Assembly (NCBI GenBank): GCA_002887195.1
Contig: PJAB01000345.1
Span: 1-29,181 of the forward strand
Origin: Chrysochromulina parva
Lineage: Eukaryota > Haptophyta > Prymnesiales > Chrysochromulinaceae
DNA: 29,181 nt
Reading direction: 5' to 3'
The translations under genes and the position numbers were made by a program. A model generated the notes under the pieces. It was given only the letters and a program-made list of their open reading frames with translations, did not search any database and was not told where the DNA came from. Within the stretch, counting starts at the first letter, position 1; every line of letters begins with the position of its first letter. Shown here one piece after another: positions 7,620 through 16,794 of the stretch.

Positions 7620-10600
7620 TCAACTGAGAGAAGTTTTCTCGAGCGCGCCGCTCAGCTTGCTTGTTGCCCCATCGGCGCCGTCGCGGGCGGCGCGCGCCGC
7701 GCCGAGCGCACTCGAGAGGTGGATGATCCACAAGTTACGTTCCTCCTCAGTCGGGGCGGCAAGCACGACGCCGCCGTCGGGCGCGCCGTCCCGAGCGGTG
7801 AGGCGGAACGCGTAGGGCAGATTGTCCGACGGAGGCTGCGACGACCAGTCATCAGAGGTCGTCAGAGGTCATCAAAGGTCATCAGAGGTCATCAGAGGTC
7901 ATCAGGGCAGATTGTCCGACGGAGGCTCTGGGGAAATGGGTGCTACGACCAGTGGGGCAGGGGAGGGGGCGCCCAGGACGACGCACGGTTGAGGCGCGCG
8001 TCAGCACAGATCAGAACGCGGCGCCGCCACGCGCGCTCGCGGCACTGTGGGGAGATCGGGGAGATCGATGGGAGATCGATGGGAGATCGATGGGGTAAGA
8101 GGGGGTCGCGTCGTCCCGGGCAGCGCACCGTGGCTTGCTCCACCCGATCGAAGCCCGAGAGCGGTACGATGCCGCGCGCGTGCTGCGGAGGGTCGTCGGC
8201 GTTCTGGTAGTACACGATCGTGCCCTCGTCGCGCAGGCGGAAGTGGCGAGCGACCCAATCCCGTGCCTGCCCTGTCTCCGCCTCGCTCCGCTGCGCAATG
8301 TGCACCTGATGAGGGAGGCAATCAGCATCCCATCAGAGAGGCAATCAGAGGTCATCCTGATCGAGCAGTCTCCGCCTCGCTCGCACTGATGAGGGACGCA
8401 ATCAGCATCCCATCAGAGATGCACTCGGCACCTTGGAGGCTCGCTTATAGAGGAGGCCGCTCAACTCGGCGCCTCGCGATGTGGCGTCCTCGGCCGTACT
8501 GGCGGAGCTACTCGGTACTTTGATGACCTCTGATTGCCTGGCATGAGTGGAAACTCCCCCGCCGGCGGTCGCGGCGGTCGCGACGGGCAGCGGCGAAGAG
8601 GGCGGCGCCACGGCGGACGAGGAAGCCGACAGCTGCGCGCCACAGGCGCAGAGGACGCGTATCCAGTCATCGCGTTCCCGCGCGGAGTCCGACGCGAGGT
8701 GGTACCTGATGAGGGAAGCCATCAGAGGTCATCAGAGGTTATCAAGAGGCAATCAGGTGAGCGGTGCCTGATGAGGGAAGCCATCAGGGAAGCCATTCCT
8801 CGGAGGTCACATCAGAGTCACCACTCGGCAGATCATCCGAGGTCATCCGAGGTCATCCGAGGCCATCCGAGGTCATCCGAGGTCATCAGGGGCCATGCGT
8901 ACGTCCGATTGCTCGTGTGCACCGCAAACGAATAGTGGCGGGCAAGCGAATTCTCTCCCTCGCCATGAGGCTGGATGATCAGTGGCGTGGGCCGCGCGCC
9001 GGCGCCATTGCTCATCACGGCGCTATGGCTCGTCTCGCGACCACCGTTGGTGCCGCCGCCGCCGCTGGTGTGCGCCACGGCCGCGCCCGCACCGCCGTGG
9101 TGAGCACTTGCATGCGCGGGAGCGGCCGCGCCCGCACCGCCGTCGGGTGCCGTGGCGCCATAGTGGGCGCCGTAGTGGGCGCCGCTGCTCAGCTCGGCGC
9201 CGCTGTCAGACTTGCCAAACGCCCTTACACTGGCTGACGGACTCGAGCCGCCGCTGATCGAGATGACGCCGAGAGAGAGGGGGCGGGGCGTCGTGGTGAG
9301 CACTTGCATGCAACGCACGCCATCAGTGGCACTCAACGCACCTGATCGAGATGACGCCGAGAGGCTGGAATGGGTTGGACATCTCGGCCGCGTAGTAGTA
9401 GAAGAGCTCGCCGTCGCACAGGCAAAAGTAACGCCTCTTCCAGGACGGGACCCGCCGCCCCTTTTTGTAGAGATGGCCCTGCGAACCGAGGCCACGGGAT
9501 GCGATGAGATGCATTGGGATGCGATGAGATACGCTGAGTGACCACTCCGGGGTCACTCAGGGTCACTCTGCCGTCACTCAGAGGCCACTCTCAGCCGTCA
9601 CTCTGCGGCCACTCTGAGGAGCTCTCAGCGGCACCCACCTGCTTGGTGCACACTCGATGGAGTGACTGGTGCAGCGCCGTCTCGTCTTCGCCGAAGTCGG
9701 CGCCGTGTTGGGCGTCTGCCTCCACAAAGTAGCAGAAGAGCGACGAGGCCGCCAGCGCCGGGATGGCCACGCACTGCTGCAGGTAGCGCTCGAGCGCCAC
9801 GCGTCGCTCCTCGACGAAACTCGGGTGAAGGTTGCCGAAGGCGCGCTTCGCTGGGAGGGCCTGCGGCACTAGCGGGCCGAACTCCTTGCGCAGCAGCTGG
9901 TCCAGCAGGTTGAAGTGCTTGTACCTGTGGGGAGAGGCGAGGGCGCCGTGGTGAGCGCGTGCATGCACGGCAGGCCATCAGCATGCAATCAACGTACCGT
10001 CGCTCGGAGCGAGAGAGGGCGCCGGGGTGAGCGCGTGCATGCACGGCAGGCCATCAGCATGCAATCAACGTACCGTCGCTCTGAGCGAGAGAGGGCGCCG
10101 GGGTGAGCGCGTGCATGCACGGCAGGACATCAGCATGCAATCAACGTACCGTCGCTCGGAGCGGAGCGTCGTCTGCACGCCGTGCACGAGCAGCACGGAG
10201 TCGACCAGGTACGTGACGTACTCGTTGCCATGCCCACCCTCGCGCTGACGCTGGGTACCGGCGAGGCGCACCGAGTGGAGCACGACGTCCTTCGATCGCG
10301 CACGCAGCTCGGTGCCCGTCGGCGACAAGGGCGGCCCTCGCCCATCGAGCGCTGTGGTGAGCGCCTCGTCGCCCGCGTGCATGCCCACACCGATCGTGAG
10401 CGCTGTGGTGAGCAGCCCGCCGCCGTGCTCACCACGGCGCGGGACGTGGGTCGGCTTACCGGTCGGCTTATAGAGCAGCTGCGTGACGCTGCGATCGCGG
10501 AAGCGGTGCGCCATCGCAAGGATCGAGTACTCGCCGTGCTGGTGGCAGAAGACGTGGCCGAGCTGCACGCACAGCGGCATCGTCGAGGCGTCGCCGTGGT

Positions 10601-11585
10601 GGTGAGGTAGCAGCAGCCGCAGCTGCGGCGGCAGCAGCAGCGAGGCAGAATGGTGCACGAGCAGCTCGTCGCGTGCGGGGATGTCCTGATGAGGGAAGTC
10701 ATTAGAGGTGCACTCAGCATGCAATCAGTCGCAATCAGGAGCAGCTCGTCGCGTGCGGGGATGTCCTGCACCACCAGGGGTCATCAGGGGTCATCAGGGG
10801 TCATCAGGGGTCATCAGAGGTCATCAGAGGTCATCAGGGGTCATCAGGGGTTGTCCTGCTCCACCATCCGTCCGCACCCGAGTCGATCAGCCGCAATCAG
10901 CCGCAATCAGGCGCAATTCGGCGCAATTCGGCGCAATCAGGCGCGCGATCGGGCGCAATCGGGCGCAATCGGGCGCAATCAGGCGCAATCAGGCGCAATC
11001 GGGCGCAATCAGCCGCACCTGGCTATACGAGTCCGGCGTGCGCGCGCCCACGCCGCCCAGATTGTACGGGTCCGACGTCGTGCGCGCCACGCTGTGGCTG
11101 CTCCCGGGCTTGCGCGCGCTGCCGACCCCGGGATCGCCCTCGCTGCCGCCGTCCTTGGCGCCGCCGCCCTTGGTGCCCTTGCCGCTCGCGTCACCGACCT
11201 CGGCTGCGGGCACCGCGTTGGCCTGCACCTGGATGCAGTTGTTCACGTTGCCCAGGTTGTCCAGCACTGTCGGTGCCGTGTGGTCGTGCCGCCACTGCCC
11301 GTCGATGATGAACTTGTACTGATGCGTCACTGGCGTCAGGTCGACGACTTTGTACCACTCTCCCTGCACCAGGGTGGAGTTGGCACTGGAGCTCGTCTGC
11401 CGCCACTGCATCGCGAGCTTCTGCCAGTGCGTGAACGAGCCGCAGATGTACGCCGTCTTGCCGCCGTGCGGCCAACGCAGGCACGTGGGCACCGTGCCCG
11501 GCCGCGGTTGCAAGGGCTGGCTCCCTCCCCCGTTCGTGCCTGGCACCGCCTCAGGTACCGACTCCTGGCTGACCTCGTTGCCCAT
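7620..11585 (-). CDS. AMPK-beta-like protein fused to PX and two PH domains
   Basis: Proposed model: exons 11585-11019, 10685-10150, 9924-9639, 9478-9342, 9253-8903, 8705-8432, 8305-8129 and 7835-7620 (2544 nt, 847 residues); all GT-AG and in frame. The N-terminus MGNEVSQES fits the N-myristoylation pattern (G2, S6), as in AMPK-beta. A glycogen-binding CBM48 domain follows at about 33-118 (WPHGGKTAYICGSFTHW, YKFIIDGQWRHD). The beta C-terminal interaction domain starts in exon 2 (DIPARDELL, LPPQL, PLCVQLGHVF, AMAHRFRDRSVTQLLYKP). Instead of ending there, the frame continues into a PX domain (RRYKHFNLLDQLL, FGNLHPSFVEERR). A PH domain (GHLYKKGRRVPSWKRRYF ... RERDDWIRVL) is split by an Ala/Gly/His-rich insert, and a second PH domain follows (GLLYKRASK ... 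ERNLWIIHL). Inferred: an energy-sensing kinase scaffold with phosphoinositide binding. A possible in-frame mini-intron follows LLYKPT (donor near 10463). Confidence 0.72.
7836..8128 (-). repeat. Intron 7 with duplicated 24-bp acceptor/exon block
   Basis: 293 bp. The block at 7814-7837 (exon edge plus acceptor) is repeated exactly at 7904-7927 inside the intron. Between the copies lies a 10-bp array (plus strand GGTCATCAGA, 7854-7903). A short extra exon inside (around 7990-8050) cannot be excluded. The direct join gives VEQAT-PPSDNLPYAF, which suits a PH domain. Confidence 0.65.
8306..8431 (-). repeat. Intron 6 with duplicated acceptor region
   Basis: 126 bp; donor AAG|GTGCCG, acceptor CATCAG|GTGCAC. 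A second CCTCATCAG with following sequence similar to the exon (GAGCGAGGCGGAGAC) lies inside, near 8368-8400. Confidence 0.7.
8519..8545. repeat. Reverse-orientation intron-repeat fragment inside an exon
   Basis: The plus strand reads TGATGACCTCTGATTGCC, so relative to the minus-strand gene the unit is antisense; all intronic copies are sense. It sits inside exon 6 and is translated as part of ARQSEVIKV. There is no GT donor on the sense strand next to it. Confidence 0.7.
8706..8902 (-). repeat. Intron 5, 10-bp array and repeated acceptor
   Basis: 197 bp; donor GGAC|GTACGC, acceptor CATCAG|GTACCA, so GTAC stands at both ends. A 10-bp array (plus strand GGTCATCCGA) covers about 8836-8890. The acceptor block GGTRCCTGATGAGGGAAGCC (plus strand) occurs at 8701 and 8763. 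Confidence 0.75.
9254..9363. repeat. 22-bp exon end duplicated at the 3' end of its intron
   Basis: 9342-9363 (end of exon 4) and 9254-9275 (end of intron 4) are identical over 22 bp. In sense both end in CGTCATCTCGATCAG. The first is followed by the donor GTGCGT, the second by exon 5 (CGGCGG). The 88-bp intron 9254-9341 equals one repeat period. Between the copies lies the motif GCATGCAAGTGCTCACCACG. Confidence 0.85.
9479..9638 (-). repeat. Intron 3 with GAGTGAC/GAGTGGC repeats
   Basis: 160 bp; donor AAGCAG|GTGGGT, acceptor TTCGCAG|GGCC. The body is made of GAGTGRC and GCATCTCATC units rather than the TGATGACCTC type. Confidence 0.65.
9925..10149 (-). repeat. Intron 2: three tandem copies of the donor region
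   Basis: 225 bp. The sense block with GAGCGACG|GTACGTTGATTGC and a following GCATGCACGCGCTCACC motif occurs three times, at roughly 72-80 bp spacing (plus-strand CAACGTACCGTCGCTC near 9990, 10062 and 10143). The acceptor is CCACAG|GTACAAG. GTAC stands at both ends, and the join gives SERR-YKHFNLL. Confidence 0.8.
10686..11018 (-). repeat. Intron 1: 28-bp acceptor duplication and two 10-bp arrays
   Basis: 333 bp; donor AGCCAG|GTGCGG, acceptor CATCAG|GACATC. A 28-bp block spanning the acceptor and exon 2 start (10661-10688) recurs exactly at 10741-10768. Two arrays with 10-bp period follow: plus strand GGTCATCAGG (10778-10848) and GCAATCAGGC/GCAATCGGGC (about 10890-11012). Confidence 0.85.
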
Positions 11586-11919
11586 GGGTTTAGCCGCCTA
11601 CGCAAAGCCCGAGGACTCCGATCTGTGCAAGCGCACATGCGCGGTCAGAGCTCTGGGAGCGGAGCACATGGGAGCCAGGCACAGGGAGCAGGAACGATGG
11701 CAGCTACGCGGGCGCGCCGGGGCATCCGTGGGCCGCCATATTCGGCCTGACGCCCATCGCGCTGGTCCGTTCTGGCCAGGCGGAGGACGCGGCTGACACT
11801 CGACCGCTGGCTGGCTGGGAAGAGGCGCGCACAGAGAGAGAGATTGCACGCCCGGCTTCAACGCGACAGAGAAGAATGACGAACCAAAGTCCTCGGAGCG
11901 ATCAATTAGAAAATCAACT
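11586..11919. other. Intergenic region between two minus-strand genes
   Basis: Holds the 5' flank of the AMPK-beta fusion and the 3' flank of the next gene. The minus strand is open far beyond the upstream gene's stop in another frame, but without protein-like composition. No element identified. Confidence 0.4.
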
Positions 11920-12756
11920 TCACAATCTCTCGCGGTCTGGAACGTCACGAAAACTAACTTCTCGATGTAGGGTTTCGCGGCCCGCGAGCACTCCGGCGTA
12001 TGCGAGCGAGCGCGCCTGCAGCTCCTGCTCGGAGCGGCCGACCTTCTCCTGCAGCTTCGCTCGTCGCTCGTGTTCGGCCGCGAGCCTGCGGGTAATCCTG
12101 GCCTTGACGCCGAGGGTCTTGGAGTCATCAGCCTCGCCCTGTGCGTCGAGGCTCGAGCACGAGTGGTAGATCAGACCCCGCAGTAGCTCCTCGTGCCGAG
12201 CAACTTGCGTCCGCAGCGTGTGCTTCTCAATTCTGAGCTGACCACGACGATCCTCGAGGGCCTTGCCCCAGACGTCGAGATGCGCCATTTTGGAGCGCGA
12301 CTCCAGCTCCTCGGGCTCGTTGGCACCCAACGCCGGTGCCAAGTCTCGACTGGACACGCCAAGGGTGCGCGCGTCGCGCTTCAATGTGGCCGTGCGCACG
12401 TGCATGAGCCGCGTATAGAGTTCCGCTTCGTGCGATTTCCAAGCAGCCACGCGCGCCTCCTCGGCCCTGGCGGTCTTGGCGGCCTCGGCGGCCTCAGCAG
12501 CCTTGGCGGCCTCAGCTGCCTTAGCGGCCTCAGCAGCCTCCTTTGCTGCCTGCTCCTCGACGGCGGCGCGCGCTGAGCGCCGCGCACCCGACTTGATCAG
12601 GTTTGTGACGTACATCGTATCGCTCGAAACGGCAAGACGAAGCCGTGAGGCCGCCACATCGCCCCGCGCCCTGCTCTGCCGCGCCGTGAGCGCGTCATAC
12701 GTGTTCTCCTCCTCTGGCAGAGAGAGCGGCGAGAGCGCGAGACCGCCACGATTCAT
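11920..12756 (-). CDS. Alanine-rich coiled-coil protein, unknown function
   Basis: 278 residues, single exon, from ATG 12756 (MNRGGLALSPL); the frame is open upstream but without another ATG. It is predicted largely helical. Residues of roughly 64-100 form an Ala/Glu/Lys coiled-coil tract with repeated AAKAAEAAEA units, and the rest keeps heptad-like charged stretches (RRLAAEHERRAKLQEKVGRSEQELQ). No catalytic motif or membrane segment is visible. I do not recognise the family; a structural role is a guess. An upstream element shared with the oxygenase gene lies 33 bp before the start. Confidence 0.6.
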   Translation of the reverse strand: MNRGGLALSPLSLPEEENTYDALTARQSRARGDVAASRLRLAVSSDTMYVTNLIKSGARRSARAAVEEQAAKEAAEAAKAAEAAKAAEAAEAAKTARAEEARVAAWKSHEAELYTRLMHVRTATLKRDARTLGVSSRDLAPALGANEPEELESRSKMAHLDVWGKALEDRRGQLRIEKHTLRTQVARHEELLRGLIYHSCSSLDAQGEADDSKTLGVKARITRRLAAEHERRAKLQEKVGRSEQELQARSLAYAGVLAGRETLHREVSFRDVPDRERL

Positions 12757-13402
12757 TTCAACGAGGTCTGTTTCCTGGTTTGAAAAGAAGTGTGAACTGG
12801 CTGTTAATACTCGGTCGCCTCGACTCCTCCCCACTCTGGCGGGGTGTCGAGCGTACAAGAGCGTCAAGAAGAGCGTACGGAGTCAGATTCCGTGATCCCA
12901 GTCACTGAGCCACCTGCCCGCGGAAGGCCTGCCACTCGGCCTATCCATACCCACCCTCACTTTATTCGTTTATTGAGACACAGTGAGACACTCCGTAGTA
13001 CAATACGGGGTACAGGTGGAGCACGGCGAGTGATGTACTTGATCTTATGTTGAGTATAAATATGTTGATCATAGAATGATGAGCTTGTCTTCGCTTTACG
13101 CTTATCTCATATCTGGTCTGCTCCTGTGTGGTGTGCCTGGTGTCCAGGGGCGCGCTTGGGGGGCCTTAAGGGGGGCCCGCACGGGCGCATTTTCGAATGG
13201 ACAACTTGTGGTCGAGCACGTTCTATAGTTATAGAGGTGAGTGTTCAAGACAAAAGATTAAAAGTGTGAAAAAAAGCTGTTAAAAAAGCGGACCGCGCCA
13301 TATTTTACATTATTTGAAGAACTCGGGCGACATGTTGTTCAACAAGCTATACTTTCCTACATGGATACATTCGAACCGTGTATGTGTTGCTCATTCCAAC
13401 TT
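12757..13402. other. AT-richer intergenic region
   Basis: 646 bp between two minus-strand genes. Apart from the element at 12790-12812 it holds A/T-rich runs (13020-13080, 13240-13310) and no ORF with protein-like composition. It must contain the 5' flank of the downstream gene and the 3' end of the upstream one. Confidence 0.5.
12790..12812 (-). promoter_or_regulatory. Shared upstream element (TATTAACAGCCA ... GTTCACAC)
   Basis: In sense this reads GAGTATTAACAGCCA followed directly by GTTCACAC, then a TTCTTTTC stretch, 33 bp before ATG 12756. The same order occurs 12 bp before the 2OG oxygenase start (17202-17228). It may be a core promoter or 5' UTR element. Confidence 0.5.
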
Positions 13403-14968
13403 TCAAAGTGTTGTGAACCATCCGCTCGACCTTAGGCTGGGTTTCCAGTTGGGTCGCCCTGCGGCTATGGGTGTGCGCGTGCTCGCCACCATGCTGGTCA
13501 CCACGAGCTTGGGCACGCCCTCCGGCTTCGCGCGGCCGGCGGCATCGTCCGTGACATCGGCCGTGACATCGGCCGCGGCGCCCGTGCCTGCAGCCTCACC
13601 TCTGCCAAAGTGCTCGTGCAGCTCGCCGGTGATCCAACGTCCGACGGCGCTCGGTACGGCGCTCGGTACGGCGCTCGGTACGGCGCTCGGTACGGCGCTC
13701 GGTACGGCGCTCGGTACGGCGCTCTGGCCGGTGATCCAACGTCCGACGGCTGCGCTGCTGCCCTGGCTCACGTCACGGTGCGCATTCGCGAGGGCTGTAT
13801 GCGCCGCCTCCTGCACCCTCGCGGCCGCGCGCCGGTCGACGAACCTCGCCTCGTAGTGCTCGTCGTGCAGCTCGCGCTTCGACGCCTCGAGACTCAGCCG
13901 CTGCATCCTATCCCTGGCCTCGAGGTGCGCGAGGCTCGTGCGCATCGCCGCGGCACCGAGCTTACGGGTGGCGAGGAGCTGGGCGTCGGCCCGCTGGCCG
14001 TTGAGCTGCCCGTCCTCGCCTCGCTGCTCTTCGAGGCTCTCCTGACGCTTCGCACGCACCGCCGCCAAAAAGGACTCCCGACGTGCAGAGCGCTCGGATG
14101 CCCAGCCCGATTTCGCATTCCGCACCAAGTCGGCGGTGGCTTGGCGGTTGCGGCAGAGGGCCTCGGCGGTGGCGAGGGCGGCCTCCGCTTTCGTCTCCTC
14201 GCGCACGCGGTCCACGCGCTGCCGGTTGCTCTCGATGGCCATCACCGCCGCCTCGCGCTCCGCCTCGAGCCTCTGCTCCCTGGCGAGCTTTACTTCGGTA
14301 GCGGCCTCGTGTCGCTCTGCGAGCATCTCCTCCCTGATCTCGCGAAGACGGCGCTGGTGCTCGAGCCGACCCTCACGCCCCGCGTGCGCCGCACCCATCG
14401 TGCGCCACTCGGCCCGCTGCTGGTCGAGCGCCGAAAGCAGTTCGTCGCGCAAGCCCTTGACACGCATGCCGCGCATCTGGTTCTCCTCGCGGTGCTGGCG
14501 CACTCGCGCGAGGACGCACTCGCGCTGCTCTCTCGAGCGCTGCGCGCGCTCGTACCCGGCCAACTGATGCGCCCCGCACATCACAGCACGCTGCTCGCGG
14601 CGTTGCGCGCTCTCCTGGCGCATGCGCTCGCCGATCTGGCGATTGTTGTCGATGTCGTTGAACTTGTTGAACTGCGCCCTGCTCACGTTCGAGCTGCGGT
14701 AGAGCGAAGCCTGTGAGATCACGGCCTCGAGCTCGTCGATCTCGTGCTTCTCCGCCTCGAAGAGCTCCGCGTCGGGCACGCCCACGTGCCCCCAGAATAG
14801 GCTCAGCAGCGAGTCCAGCGGAGTTGGCTGGTGCGGCTTGTTTGCGTCATCGGCCTTGATCATCTTGGACGGCTCCTTGAATTTGAGACTCTTCAACGGG
14901 CTGCTCGGCGGGTCGCGGCACTTGCTTCGCGGCGATTCGGCCTTGTTTTGGAGCCACCATAGGAACAT
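13403..14968 (-). CDS. Long coiled-coil protein, unknown function
   Basis: 521 residues from ATG 14968 (MFLWWLQNK); a second start at residue 36 (MIKADDANKPHQ) is a fair alternative because the first ATG is preceded immediately by an A/T-rich stretch. Residues from about 70 to 400 are almost continuous Arg/Glu/Gln/Ala-rich helix with many heptads (REQRLEAEREAAVMAI, RREQRAVM). Near 420-455 an in-frame 12-bp repeat encodes SAVP several times, flanked on both sides by VGRWITG. The C-terminus is basic and low-complexity. The protein resembles basal-body or axonemal coiled-coil proteins in composition only; no family assigned. Confidence 0.62.
   Translation of the reverse strand: MFLWWLQNKAESPRSKCRDPPSSPLKSLKFKEPSKMIKADDANKPHQPTPLDSLLSLFWGHVGVPDAELFEAEKHEIDELEAVISQASLYRSSNVSRAQFNKFNDIDNNRQIGERMRQESAQRREQRAVMCGAHQLAGYERAQRSREQRECVLARVRQHREENQMRGMRVKGLRDELLSALDQQRAEWRTMGAAHAGREGRLEHQRRLREIREEMLAERHEAATEVKLAREQRLEAEREAAVMAIESNRQRVDRVREETKAEAALATAEALCRNRQATADLVRNAKSGWASERSARRESFLAAVRAKRQESLEEQRGEDGQLNGQRADAQLLATRKLGAAAMRTSLAHLEARDRMQRLSLEASKRELHDEHYEARFVDRRAAARVQEAAHTALANAHRDVSQGSSAAVGRWITGQSAVPSAVPSAVPSAVPSAVPSAVPSAVGRWITGELHEHFGRGEAAGTGAAADVTADVTDDAAGRAKPEGVPKLVVTSMVASTRTPIAAGRPNWKPSLRSSGWFTTL
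13624..13752. repeat. 12-bp minisatellite flanked by a 24-bp duplication
   Basis: CTCGGTACGGCG is repeated six times in tandem (about 13650-13722). On both sides lies GCCGGTGATCCAACGTCCGA plus CGGC (13625-13648 and 13728-13751). The array is a multiple of three and lies within the coiled-coil gene, so length change would not shift the frame. Confidence 0.85.
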
Positions 14969-15351
14969 ATTTTATGACCGCGGCGCCCTGACGGTGTGGG
15001 TGAGATAAGTGAGACGCACGGACGGGATTCCAATCCGATTGAGCGGCCAAAAAGGTGTTCCCCGTTTTGGAGCTTTGCATGCAGCACTTCGCTTACGGTT
15101 AAGTTATGCAGCATAACGCGAACATGTGTCTCGGGGTGCGTGAGCGGATGGTTAAGCGGAGGGCCCAGAGGAGAGTGAGAGCCGAGACTGTGTGCAGGCT
15201 ACTTGTAGTTGCTTCGAATAGGACCGACCGTGAATATTCGACAACAAACACGCCCCACACGTTGTGGTAGCCAGGAAGCTCTCACTAGCTCAAGCGGCCC
15301 TTACTGTGAACACCTCCGCCGATCTCCGACGCAGAGGGATCGATTGGAGGG
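14969..15351. other. Divergent intergenic region (likely two promoters)
   Basis: Between the coiled-coil gene (-) and the EF-hand membrane protein (+). No TATA box or repeat stands out. The stretch before the + gene is ordinary, ending GATTGGAGGG before the ATG. Confidence 0.45.
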
Positions 15352-16794
15352 ATGACAGCACGCGCCACCGCGTCACTCCTGTTCCTGCTGATTGCCCGTG
15401 TGGCCTCGGCCGATGATGAGTGTGCTGGTGGATCGTGCCCCGTTCCCTCGCACTTTGCGAGTGCTGCTCCGCCTGAAGCGCCCGAGTTTGACGTGCACGA
15501 GTTGTCGGACGACGGCGCTTGGAGCAAAGTGGCGACGGAGCACAGCGTGAACGCCGGCGCTGACGCAGAGGAGGAGGAGGAGGAGGGCGAGCTCGACCTC
15601 GGGACGGAGACGGAGACCATGTCCATGGAAGACTTCAAGAAGATGACAACAAAGTCTGCCGCCGCCGCCGAGAAGGAGCCTTCAGCGGACGCGGGCAAGA
15701 GTGCAAGCGACGCAGCGGCACCTGCACCGGCTGCCGCCGCGGATGCGGGTGAGTCCTATGGCGGCTCCGCGACGACTGCAGCAGCGCCTGAGCCGGGGGC
15801 GGAAGAGGGCGCTGCCAAGAGCAAGCTGGCGCAGAGCAAGCTGGCGCAGAGCAACGTGGGACGGAGCACTGAGGAGCCGGCTGGCGCACTAGCGGCGGTG
15901 GACGAGGCTCCATTCGATTTGCTGACGGAGATCTCGCTGATGCGCGTGATGGCCCAGATGGGCGCGACCACGCAGATGATGGAGATCCTCGTGAACGCCA
16001 CGTTCGCCCTCGGCGACACCGACAAGGATGGCCAACTCTCACCGGCGGAAGGCGGCGCCTTTGCGAAGGCTCACCTGCAGGAGACGAGCCCGTTGGCGGT
16101 GGTGCTCGGGCTGAGTGGCGGTCACCTGCCGCTCGCCGACGAGGCCGCGACCGCGCGCGCCATTGAGAGCATCCGCGCCAAATGCGACACCGACGCGAAC
16201 GGTCTCGTCGACCGGACGGAAGCAGTTGCATGCGCCGAATGGGTCTACGGCCTCCTCGTCGACGCCAACGAGAAGCGCCTCCAGCATGCACTCCAGCAGC
16301 AGCAGGCGCAGCAGCAGGCGGGCGGCGGTGCCAAGGCAGCGGGCGCCGGCGCCGGCGCCGCCAAAGCGGCGGCGGGTGGAGGCGCAGGCGGGGCGGCTCC
16401 GGCCGCTAAGCAGCAGCAGCAGCAGCAGCAGCAGGCATCGAGTCTGAACGACTGGTTCCAGAGCATGGCCGCGGGCGGCGCGGGCGGCGCGGGCGGCGGT
16501 GCCGGCGCGGCGGCGCGGCGTAAGCCCAGCCCCATCCAGGCCGCCATCGATCGGCGCCTACAGATGGCCCAGCGGGTGCTGCTTGAGCACTGGCGCAACC
16601 CAAACATGAACACGCTCATGGGTGGTCTGGGTCTCGCTGCGCTGGTGCTCCGTGAGCTCCTCGCGATCGACCTCTTCGAGCTCCGGCGCAAGCTACGCGG
16701 TCTCGTGGGCTCCAATGTTGACGAATTCAATACGCGGCTCATGCACGTGGGCCTCCTCTCCATCATCGTCGCAGCCGTGGCGAAGATCGACTGA
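15352..16794 (+). CDS. Secretory-pathway EF-hand protein with C-terminal membrane segments
   Basis: 480 residues, single exon. A clear signal peptide covers 1-20 (ATASLLFLLIARVASA). An acidic, Ala-rich region follows. Two canonical EF loops stand at 222-233 (DTDKDGQLSPAE) and 279-290 (DTDANGLVDRTE). Low-complexity linkers follow: poly-Gln (16411-16434) and Gly/Ala runs. Two hydrophobic stretches near the end (about 422-442 and 463-478) could anchor the protein in the ER or Golgi. Likely a luminal Ca2+-binding protein; in a calcifying or mucilage-producing alga that would fit, but the sequence does not show it. There is no close family I can name. Confidence 0.78.
   Translation: MTARATASLLFLLIARVASADDECAGGSCPVPSHFASAAPPEAPEFDVHELSDDGAWSKVATEHSVNAGADAEEEEEEGELDLGTETETMSMEDFKKMTTKSAAAAEKEPSADAGKSASDAAAPAPAAAADAGESYGGSATTAAAPEPGAEEGAAKSKLAQSKLAQSNVGRSTEEPAGALAAVDEAPFDLLTEISLMRVMAQMGATTQMMEILVNATFALGDTDKDGQLSPAEGGAFAKAHLQETSPLAVVLGLSGGHLPLADEAATARAIESIRAKCDTDANGLVDRTEAVACAEWVYGLLVDANEKRLQHALQQQQAQQQAGGGAKAAGAGAGAAKAAAGGGAGGAAPAAKQQQQQQQQASSLNDWFQSMAAGGAGGAGGGAGAAARRKPSPIQAAIDRRLQMAQRVLLEHWRNPNMNTLMGGLGLAALVLRELLAIDLFELRRKLRGLVGSNVDEFNTRLMHVGLLSIIVAAVAKID

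Noticed and set aside
7854..7903. Regular 10-bp arrays as CRISPR
   Set aside because: Units are 10 bp without spacers, lie in introns of eukaryotic genes, and there are no cas genes.
10778..10848. TGATGA and CTGA boxes in the arrays as C/D snoRNAs
   Set aside because: The boxes come every 10 nt because of the repeat; there is no terminal stem or guide-length spacing.
13610..14716. Plus-strand open frame opposite the long coiled-coil gene
   Set aside because: Leu/Arg/Ala-rich mirror of a helical gene; no family motif.
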